NCBI GenBank assembly: GCA_903831635.1
Contig: CAIKYN010000410.1
Span: 1-8,785, forward strand
Length of the DNA stretch: 8,785 nucleotides
From: an uncultured Spartobacteria bacterium
GTDB lineage: Bacteria; Verrucomicrobiota; Verrucomicrobiia; Chthoniobacterales; UBA6821
Direction: 5' to 3'
Shown: positions 1-5,697 of the stretch, in pieces
Layout: every line of letters starts with the position of its first letter
Position numbering within the stretch: the first letter of the stretch is position 1
Made by a program: the position numbers and the translations under genes
The notes under the pieces: generated by a model
What the model saw: the letters and a program-made list of their open reading frames with translations, nothing else
Databases searched by the model: none
Told to the model about the DNA's origin: nothing

Positions 1-1
1 A

Positions 2-847
2 TTGCCCCTCCTCCCCCATCCGAGTTGGGCGATCCGGGTGCGGCCCTTCCCAACTAATCTCTCCGAACACGCTTTTATCGTGGCCTCACTCTACGAGTCG
101 CCAAAGCTTCTGGGAGAGTATCTTCTGCTGCATTACGGCGGTGCTACGGAGCTGCGCCATGAGGCACTACCCGTAGATCGAGCTATCACCGAGACTCCCT
201 TTCCGGTCCGTTGCGTCCGTGAACTACTCGACGCCTCGCTACTCTCGCCGGCAGCTCGGGGTGTTTCCGCCTTCGAGGCGGGATGTTCCGTCGGAGCCTC
301 CGCCTTCGAGCTAGCTCGCGTCTGTGAGCGCGTGGAGGCAAGCGACTACTCCGACTCTTTCATTACTGCTGCCAATAAGCTTAAGGAGACAGGGAGTCAC
401 AGCGGTGAGCGTCTTCTGGAGGGTGCGATCACTGCTGCTTTCAAGGCCATTGTTCCTCCGGAGATCGACCGTAGCAGGGTTTCGTTTTCCGTGCAGGATG
501 CCACAAGTCTTCCCGAGGGGATGGGTCCCTACGATGTGGTCTTGGCCGCGAACCTGATCTGCCGTCTTCCAGATCCCGAGGCATTCCTTTCGCGTGTTGG
601 AGGCCTGGTCAAACCGGGAGGGCAGCTCCTTCTCACGACTCCCTTTACCTGGCTTGAGGAATACACACCAAAGGACCGGTGGATCGGTGGTATCGATCCA
701 AATCGTCGTAGCGAGGAGGAACTCAACAAGCGTCTCTCCGGAGAGTTCAAGCTACACCGGCGGGTCGATCTGCCATTTCTCATACGGGAGCATGAACGCA
801 AATACCAACTCGGCATCGCACTCGGAACCTCTTGGGTCCGCCTCTAA
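2..847 (+). CDS. OvoA C-terminal-type SAM methyltransferase (putative 4-mercaptohistidine N1-methyltransferase), 5' end uncertain
   Basis: This is a class I SAM-dependent methyltransferase. Family knowledge: in ovothiol synthesis the C-terminal domain of OvoA methylates the imidazole N1 of 4(5)-mercaptohistidine, and the domain also occurs as a separate protein. The distinctive family segments are visible, numbered from the codon at position 2: YESPKLLGEYLLLHYG (31-46), the ALPVDRA...TPFPVR stretch (56-70), SAM motif I as EAGCSVGASAFELAR (92-106), ANLICRLPDPEAFL (183-196), LVKPGGQLLLTTPF (202-215) and WLEEYTP (217-223). Recognisable family sequence begins only near residue 30. The true start may be GTG at 80 (255 residues), or the frame may continue upstream as the tail of a full OvoA; no convincing ribosome site precedes 80. 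Motif I has Glu where Asp is usual. The next methyltransferase gene overlaps its 3' end by 56 bases. The family call is good; the exact substrate is inferred. Confidence 0.82.
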   Translation: MPLLPHPSWAIRVRPFPTNLSEHAFIVASLYESPKLLGEYLLLHYGGATELRHEALPVDRAITETPFPVRCVRELLDASLLSPAARGVSAFEAGCSVGASAFELARVCERVEASDYSDSFITAANKLKETGSHSGERLLEGAITAAFKAIVPPEIDRSRVSFSVQDATSLPEGMGPYDVVLAANLICRLPDPEAFLSRVGGLVKPGGQLLLTTPFTWLEEYTPKDRWIGGIDPNRRSEEELNKRLSGEFKLHRRVDLPFLIREHERKYQLGIALGTSWVRL

Positions 848-1490
848 TCTGCTCTCCGAGCTTCCTAAGCTCTCTGATTCAGCTGACATCGTAGATCCCG
901 TTGATTGGGAAGTCCGTTATCAGGCAGGCGATACACCTTGGGACGAGGGATACGCAGCACCTGCCCTCACGGAATTCCTGACTAGACACCCGATCCATGG
1001 CGAGGTCCTCGTACCGGGATCAGGACCTGGTCACGATGTTCGGGCACTTGCTACTCACGGAGCCCACGTTACCGGGCTCGATCTTTCATCCTCTGCAATC
1101 GCCCTCGCACGCACTTACCCACCTGCCGGCGGCGAAGACTATGAGCAAGGAAATCTCTTTGCTCTTCCTGAGTCATGGAACGGACGCTTTGACTGGGTCT
1201 TCGAGCATACCTGCTTCTGCGCCATCCCTCCCGCACTTCGAGTAGAGTACGCACAGGCAATCACTGGGGTCTTGAAGCCCGGCGGCACCTTTTTCGCTAT
1301 TTTCTACCTCAACCCCTCTGCACCCTCAGGCCCTCCCCATGGAGTCGCGCTCGACGAAATCACCGATCTCTTCAAATCCGATTTCGAACTGCAGGGGGAA
1401 TGGCTCCCATCCGAGGCCTTCGAAGGCCGTGAAGGACGCGAGATCTGCCAGCTGTGGAGGAAAGGCGGTTTAGTCAACAGTACTAAATGA
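792..1490 (+). CDS. TPMT-family (thiol/thiopurine) SAM methyltransferase
   Basis: A 232-residue class I methyltransferase resembling the thiopurine S-methyltransferase / thiol methyltransferase family, whose members methylate sulfur (sometimes Se, Te or halide) acceptors in the cytosol. The family's N-terminal signature is present as WEVRYQAGDTPWDEG (39-53). SAM motif I is VLVPGSGPGHDV (72-83), followed by the ribose-binding acidic residue in VTGLDLS (93-99). The segment FDWVFEHTCFCAIPP (133-147) and the post-motif KPGGTFF (162-168) also fit. The start was chosen at ATG 792 because it is the only plausible start upstream of the signature. GGGAG lies at 785-789, only two bases from the ATG, so spacing is poor. 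The start lies inside the preceding methyltransferase gene, so the two are probably co-transcribed and translationally coupled. The acceptor cannot be read from the sequence. Confidence 0.82.
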   Translation: MNANTNSASHSEPLGSASNLLSELPKLSDSADIVDPVDWEVRYQAGDTPWDEGYAAPALTEFLTRHPIHGEVLVPGSGPGHDVRALATHGAHVTGLDLSSSAIALARTYPPAGGEDYEQGNLFALPESWNGRFDWVFEHTCFCAIPPALRVEYAQAITGVLKPGGTFFAIFYLNPSAPSGPPHGVALDEITDLFKSDFELQGEWLPSEAFEGREGREICQLWRKGGLVNSTK

Positions 1491-1563
1491 TTTGTGATTA
1501 GGATGCCTTTCAGAACGATGCAGCCACAAAAAGTGACTGAACTACTGACAAAGTTGATGGCTT

Positions 1564-1584
1564 AGTCTGAATAGAATTCAGACT
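1564..1584. promoter_or_regulatory. Perfect dyad between the methyltransferase pair and copA
   Basis: AGTCTGAA (1564-1571) and TTCAGACT (1577-1584) are exact inverted repeats. The T/A pair at 1572/1576 extends the arms to 9 bp around a 3-base loop. The dyad lies 74 bases after the methyltransferase stop and about 100 bases before copA. It could be an operator for copA or a weak terminator of the methyltransferase transcript: the bases after it (CTTGCTTCTGTG) are only moderately T-rich. No regulator gene is nearby to support an operator. Confidence 0.4.
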
Positions 1585-1588
1585 CTTG

Positions 1589-1606
1589 CTTCTGTGCCTT
1601 CTGTGC
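1589..1606. repeat. 9-bp perfect tandem repeat (CTTCTGTGC x2)
   Basis: CTTCTGTGC occurs at 1589-1597 and again, directly adjacent, at 1598-1606. A degenerate third unit (ATCATGTGG, 1607-1615) follows, ending in CTAAC. It has the look of the short degenerate intergenic repeats found in many bacterial genomes. That comparison is from memory and was not searched. Confidence 0.5.
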
Positions 1607-1637
1607 ATCATGTGGCTAACACTCTGTGTACAGCGAA

Positions 1638-1660
1638 CAGTCTAACATCCTTCAGTCTAA
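1638..1660. promoter_or_regulatory. CAGTCTAA direct repeat upstream of copA
   Basis: CAGTCTAA is present at 1638-1645 and 1653-1660, a 15-base period, starting 50 bases before the copA ATG. The same 8-mer occurs at 7860-7867 in the argF-DUF971 gap. The position suits a regulator site, but no known operator consensus (CueR, CsoR, CopY) is matched, so function is open. Confidence 0.3.
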
Positions 1661-1687
1661 TTGGCTCGATTCACCCCCTCTCCCCTC

Positions 1688-3805
1688 ATGAGCGACTGTT
1701 GTCATCACAATCACCTTAAGACGGCAAATCCTCCCGTAGCATCCGCCGCCGAGGGCTCGCTCTACACCTGCCCGATGCATCCGGAGATTCTCGCCGACAA
1801 AGCCGGTGATTGCCCGAAATGCGGGATGCCTCTGGAGCCGCTGATCCCATCGGTTGAGGAAGATGATGAGGCTGCACGGATAGGCAATCGAACGCTCGTA
1901 GCCGCGCTTCTGGGACTCCCGCTCCTCGTGATCGCGATGGCTCCGATGGTGGGTCTCCACCTCCTTCCGGACAGACTCTCCGGTTGGGTGGAGATGGCTC
2001 TCTCGCTTCCCGTGCTTTTCTGGTGCGGTGCGCCGATCTGGGTGAAGGGATGGCGCTCCTTTATCGGAGCCCAGCTCAATATGTTCTCACTGATTATCCT
2101 GGGAACGGGGGCAGCATTTCTGCAAAGCGTGGCTTCCCTGCTGCTTGGGGGAGCCACCCACGGTCTCTACTTCGAGGCTGCCTCGACGATCATGGTCCTT
2201 GTCCTGTTAGGCCAGTGGCTTGAAGCTCGGGGTCGGGCGCGCGCTGGATCATCCCTTCGTGAGCTGCTCGACCTTACTCCACCAAAGGCCCTCCTCGTGA
2301 CACCCGGAGGTGACCACGAGGTTTCTGTTTCGGAACTCCACCCCGGCGACCTGATCCGCATCCTTCCGGGAGGAAAAATCCCGGCCGACGGCACGATCAC
2401 CGAAGGCTGGAGTTCGATTGACGAGTCGATGCTTACCGGTGAGCCGCTTCCCGTCGAGAAGCAGGCTGGATCACGAGTCTCCGCGGGTACGCTCAATCGG
2501 CAAGGGAGCTTCCTCCTCCGGGTGGACTCCGCGGGAGCAGGCACGCTCCTTTCCGGGATTATCGCCACCGTGGCGCAGGCCCAGCGCAGCCGAGCCCCCG
2601 TCCAGCAGCTCGCCGACAAAGTAGCCTCCCTCTTTGTCCCGATTGTCCTGGGGCTTTCGGCCATCACACTGATCGCTTGGATCCTGCTCGGCGGCGGCTG
2701 GCTCATGGGTCTGCAATCGGCAGTCGCCGTCCTCCTCATCGCCTGCCCCTGCTCGCTGGGACTGGCTACTCCGATGGCACTCATGGTCGGCATCGGTCAG
2801 GCAGCACGACACGGGATCCTCGTGCGCGATGCGGCATCCCTCCAGAACCTCTCGGCAGCCACACTGCTCGCTCTCGACAAGACGGGGACCCTCACCGAAG
2901 GACGACCCGAGATCGCGTCCATCCATCCCTTCACACCTTATACGGAGATGGATCTTCTCTCCTTAGCCGCATCTGCCGAACGAGGTAGTGAGCATCCTCT
3001 GGCCCGTGCAATCATCCGCGCGGCCGAGGATCGGAGCATCATCTCTGATTCTGTCATAGATTTTATGGCCTGGCCCGGAGGCGGTATCTCGGCACGACTG
3101 GGAGAGAGGGAGCTTCTGCTGGGGAGTATCGCCTTTCTGCGCGAACGAGGCATCCCCGTCACAGACTTTGAGGAGATCGGTTCCGATTCCGCCTCCGGCC
3201 TGATCGCCATTGCCGTTGAGGGAAAACCTGCCGGACTACTTACCGTTCGGGACACAATTCGTCCCTCGGCTGGGTCCCTGATCACAGAACTCGGATTGCT
3301 TGGAGTCACGCCTGCCATGCTCACAGGTGACCGCATGGAGACGGCACGTGCCGTTGCCGATAGCCTCGGTATCACCCTCTGGAGAGCCGGATGCTCTCCC
3401 CAAGGGAAGGCGGAACAACTCCGCGCCTGGGAATCCCAAGGGTACCGCACCGCCATGGCAGGGGATGGAATCAATGACTCTCCCGCCCTTGCCGTCGCCT
3501 CCGCCTCAATCGCCATGGGAGCCGGATCAGACATCGCCAAGGAAACTGCTGGAATCATCCTCCTTCGCCCTTCACTTGAAGGAATCGTGGGCTCCATCCG
3601 CCTGAGCCGCGCCATCCTGAAGGTCATCCGTCAGAATCTCCTCTTCGCCTTTGCCTACAACATCCTCGGCATTCCGATCGCCGCCGGCATCCTCTATCCC
3701 TTCTTCGGCATCCTGCTCAGCCCAATGATCGCCGCCGCGGCGATGAGCTTCAGTTCCGTCTCGGTGATCGCCAATTCGCTAAGACTAAGACGAATCCGGC
3801 TCTAG
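1688..3805 (+). CDS. copA: Cu+-exporting P-type ATPase (PIB-1) with N-terminal heavy-metal-binding domain
   Basis: An inner-membrane copper pump of 705 residues that uses ATP to move Cu+ (or Ag+) out of the cytosol. Order of parts: a Cys/His-rich N-terminus (CCHHNH, 4-9); a short metal-binding domain with YTCPMHPE (26-33) and CPKCGMPLEP (42-51) instead of the classic GMTCxxC domain; the first membrane helices (about 68-178); the actuator TGE (250-252); CPC in the transport helix (353-355); the phosphorylation site DKTGT (397-401); the nucleotide-domain HP (436-437); TGD (546-548); GDGINDSPA (592-600); and two final helices. The Cu+ signature is complete: CPC, YN-x4-P (657-663) and M-x2-SS (686-690). 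ATG 1688 is preferred over TTG 1661 because recognisable sequence starts there. Neither has a Shine-Dalgarno; the leader is pyrimidine-rich. The last third is repeated downstream. Its stop overlaps the stop of the opposing DUF971 fragment by two bases. Confidence 0.93.
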   Translation: MSDCCHHNHLKTANPPVASAAEGSLYTCPMHPEILADKAGDCPKCGMPLEPLIPSVEEDDEAARIGNRTLVAALLGLPLLVIAMAPMVGLHLLPDRLSGWVEMALSLPVLFWCGAPIWVKGWRSFIGAQLNMFSLIILGTGAAFLQSVASLLLGGATHGLYFEAASTIMVLVLLGQWLEARGRARAGSSLRELLDLTPPKALLVTPGGDHEVSVSELHPGDLIRILPGGKIPADGTITEGWSSIDESMLTGEPLPVEKQAGSRVSAGTLNRQGSFLLRVDSAGAGTLLSGIIATVAQAQRSRAPVQQLADKVASLFVPIVLGLSAITLIAWILLGGGWLMGLQSAVAVLLIACPCSLGLATPMALMVGIGQAARHGILVRDAASLQNLSAATLLALDKTGTLTEGRPEIASIHPFTPYTEMDLLSLAASAERGSEHPLARAIIRAAEDRSIISDSVIDFMAWPGGGISARLGERELLLGSIAFLRERGIPVTDFEEIGSDSASGLIAIAVEGKPAGLLTVRDTIRPSAGSLITELGLLGVTPAMLTGDRMETARAVADSLGITLWRAGCSPQGKAEQLRAWESQGYRTAMAGDGINDSPALAVASASIAMGAGSDIAKETAGIILLRPSLEGIVGSIRLSRAILKVIRQNLLFAFAYNILGIPIAAGILYPFFGILLSPMIAAAAMSFSSVSVIANSLRLRRIRL
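3128..3777 (+). repeat. Direct repeat, copy 1 (within copA)
   Basis: First copy of a 650-base direct repeat whose second copy is at 3946-4595, a constant offset of 818 bases with no gaps. Differences are uneven: about 15 fall in 3128-3340 and about 10 in the remaining 437 bases. A 101-base stretch (3341-3441) is identical in both. The left edge is ATCGCC, shared with the DUF971 sequence. Confidence 0.9.
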
Positions 3806-3951
3806 GCACCTAGGCTTCGAAGAAGCTGATAAGAATAAATCCCAGTCGCATGCCCATCCGCCCATTTGAGAGAGAGTCCATATCCCCCGACGAAGTCATA
3901 ACTCTTCAACTCAAAGCTTCCGGGTTTGTAGTTCCTAGCAGGCGCATCGCC
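3802..3951 (-). pseudogene. 3' fragment of a second DUF971 gene
   Basis: This is the last 49 codons plus stop of a gene homologous to the intact DUF971 gene at 7533-7838; it aligns gap-free with 7533-7682. Read on the minus strand it gives GDAPARNYKPGSFELKS, a middle part identical to the intact protein, and QLLRSLGA before TAG. It keeps the WADGHATGIY segment with the His ligand but lacks the whole N-terminal half with the Cys cluster, so it cannot make a functional protein. By my count 23 of 150 bases differ from the intact copy, yet only 3 residues do (T/A, S/N, N/S); 18 codons changed silently. The upstream edge is the ATCGCC microhomology where copA sequence takes over. Confidence 0.85.
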
Positions 3952-4632
3952 TTTCTGCGCGAACGAGGCATCCCCGTCACAGACTTTGAGGAGATCGTTT
4001 CCGATTCCAACTCCGGCCTGATCGCCATTGCCGTGGAGGGAAAACCTGCCGGACTGCTTACCGTTCGGGATACAATCCGTTCCTCGGCTAGGTCGCTGAT
4101 CACAGAACTCGGATTGCTAGGAGTCACGCCCGCCATGCTCACAGGTGACCGCACGGCAACGGCACGTGCCGTTGCCGATAGCCTCGGTATCACCCTCTGG
4201 AGAGCCGGATGCTCTCCCCAAGGGAAGGCGGAACAACTCCGCGCCTGGGAATCCCAAGGATACCGCACCGCCATGGCAGGGGATGGAATCAATGACTCTC
4301 CCGCCCTTGCCGTCGCCTCCGCATCAATCGCCATGGGAGCCGGATCAGACATCGCCAAGGAAATTGCCGGAATCATCCTCCTTCGCCCTTCACTTGAAGG
4401 AATCGTGGGCTCCATCCGCCTGAGCCGCGCCATCCTGAAGGTCATCCGTCAGAATCTCCTTTTCGCCTTTGCCTACAACATCCTCGGTATCCCGATCGCC
4501 GCCGGCATCCTCTATCCCTTCTTCGGCATCCTGCTCAGCCCCATGATCGCCGCCGCGGCGATGAGCTTCAGTTCCGTCTCGGTAATCACCAATTCTTTAA
4601 TAATCAGAGAAATAAGAATCCAAGGCGCTTGA
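3850..4632 (+). pseudogene. Truncated second copy of the copper ATPase C-terminal third, in a chimeric ORF
   Basis: From 3946 to 4595 this aligns without gaps to 3128-3777 of copA, with about 25 differences in 650 bases by eye (roughly 96% identity). It retains the end of the P domain (MLTGD, GDGINDSPALA), the YN-x4-P and M-x2-SS helices, and nothing else: TGE, CPC, the DKTGT aspartate and HP are absent, so it cannot pump. The frame stays open for 260 codons, but its first 32 residues (MPIRPFERES...) are antisense reading of the DUF971 fragment. ATG 3850 has no ribosome-binding site. About eight substitutions alter residues, including G/V, G/R, P/S and T/I. The last codons, after NSL, are AT-rich and differ from copA but keep a similar pattern (IIREIRI against RLRRIRL). 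It is most likely a non-functional remnant; a stable transmembrane fragment is possible but unsupported. Confidence 0.85.
3946..4595 (+). repeat. Direct repeat, copy 2 (in the truncated ATPase)
   Basis: Second copy of the 650-base repeat (first copy 3128-3777). Its left edge is the DUF971/copA junction at ATCGCC (3946-3951). Its right edge is AATTC (4591-4595), after which base composition drops abruptly into the AT-rich cassette. Confidence 0.9.
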
Positions 4633-4636
4633 TTCT
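4615..4636 (-). terminator. Hairpin downstream of the O-acetylation operon
   Basis: AGAATCCAAG (4615-4624) pairs with CTTGATTCT (4628-4636) with one bulged C and a short loop. Read on the minus strand the stem is followed by TATTTCTCT, moderately U-rich. It starts 17 bases past the stop of the last minus-strand gene, so it is a plausible but imperfect Rho-independent terminator. It overlaps the end of the truncated ATPase ORF. Confidence 0.5.
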
Positions 4637-4653
4637 AGAAATATTAGATGAAT

Positions 4654-5685
4654 TTAATTCAATACTTTTTTTCTAAGCACTTTGATAAGATACTCAGTCC
4701 GCAAGTATTTTCCCTTTTTATTTAGATGTAAAAGGGTATCGAAAAACATATTTCTCTCCATTAAAAGATATTTTCTTTCGTCGATAACTTGAGATCCCAA
4801 GTTACTAATTTCTTCTCTAAATATATCTTCTTGATTCTTAAAACTAGAGGAATTTAGATTTTTACAGTCATAACCATAGGGGGCATTTACAAAATAGACT
4901 TTAATGTTTTGCGCTTTCATTTCGGAAATAAATTTTGCCAACTGTGATTTAACATAGGGTGCTATTGTAGAGGGGGTGTTTATGGGCACAAAGTTTCCTC
5001 TATATTCAGCCACGTCTGGTGGCAAAGCCGTTCCATGATCATCAATTTCCATTTTACGGTAGAAAGGAAACTCGATAGCGTTTTGCTTTGTTGGCTGAAA
5101 CAAATGAATAATTTGCTTCTCAGGCAAAAGAGCTTCGTTTCTTTTAATGATATATTCTGGTGGATTAGAAGATTGGCTTGCAAACCAATCTTGAATTAGA
5201 TCTAAGGCCATATCTAATGTTCCCGCATTATAATAAATTAGCATTTTGTTGAACAGGCTTTGTTTTGTAATATATCCATTATTCCATGCTATAGAATTTC
5301 GTAACTGCCATTCAGACCATCCAGCTGATTGATTATAATAAGCTTGCTCCAGGGCAATGATTAATATATCTCCTGGTTTAGCGATCTCTTTTACCGCATC
5401 AAGTAGCCATTCCAGTCTCATTGCGGCATGCAGACCATAATTTAGACAAGGGATTCCTATTGATCTCTCAATCTGGGCAGCATCAATGCCAAAAAGAACA
5501 CCCGAGCCGCCTACTAATATTATTTTTGGAGCATCTATTTTTTTGGCAAAGCTATGCTTAATAATCATAAGCTCTCTTACCCAGTACTCAGCCCCTATCG
5601 GTGCACGTAAATAGTTTATAATAGATAAATATATAAAAATAATCGCAACAGTCGCACTAAGCGTTTTAAAAAAAGTGGCTTTCAC
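4654..5685 (-). CDS. Membrane-anchored SGNH-like protein, partner of the MBOAT O-acetyltransferase
   Basis: A 343-residue protein with one N-terminal membrane segment (about residues 8-26) and the rest predicted extracytoplasmic. It looks like the AlgJ/AlgX/DltD-type SGNH partners that take the acetyl group delivered across the membrane by an MBOAT protein and place it on a polysaccharide. Visible support: ILVGGSGVLFGID (56-68) resembles the block I Ser motif with S61 as candidate nucleophile, and DTLLHLN (316-322) gives a block V-like Asp316/His320 pair. VNAPYG in the C-terminal third may be another block. Similarity is structural in style rather than to one named family, so the polysaccharide is unknown. 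The start is GTG 5685, kept because it includes the anchor; no good ribosome site is seen. The gene begins 12 bases after the MBOAT stop, so they form an operon. Base composition is AT-rich, unlike flanking genes. Confidence 0.72.
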   Translation of the reverse strand: MKATFFKTLSATVAIIFIYLSIINYLRAPIGAEYWVRELMIIKHSFAKKIDAPKIILVGGSGVLFGIDAAQIERSIGIPCLNYGLHAAMRLEWLLDAVKEIAKPGDILIIALEQAYYNQSAGWSEWQLRNSIAWNNGYITKQSLFNKMLIYYNAGTLDMALDLIQDWFASQSSNPPEYIIKRNEALLPEKQIIHLFQPTKQNAIEFPFYRKMEIDDHGTALPPDVAEYRGNFVPINTPSTIAPYVKSQLAKFISEMKAQNIKVYFVNAPYGYDCKNLNSSSFKNQEDIFREEISNLGSQVIDERKYLLMERNMFFDTLLHLNKKGKYLRTEYLIKVLRKKVLN

Positions 5686-5697
5686 TTAAAACTCGGA

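Noticed and set aside
1534..1576. Possible sigma-70 promoter for copA starting at CTGACA
   Set aside because: The -35-like CTGACA has no acceptable -10 at 16-18 bases; TGAATA matches only two positions.
1652..1960. Minus-strand frame of 102 codons over the copA start
   Set aside because: Translation is low-complexity and unlike any family, and it covers the well-supported metal-binding domain on the plus strand.
2167..3627. Long minus-strand frames opposite copA (2167-2793, 2938-3627) and opposite the second repeat (3906-4445)
   Set aside because: Shadows of GC-rich coding DNA: Arg/Ser/Pro-rich translations, no motifs, and the second pair simply mirrors the duplicated ATPase sequence.
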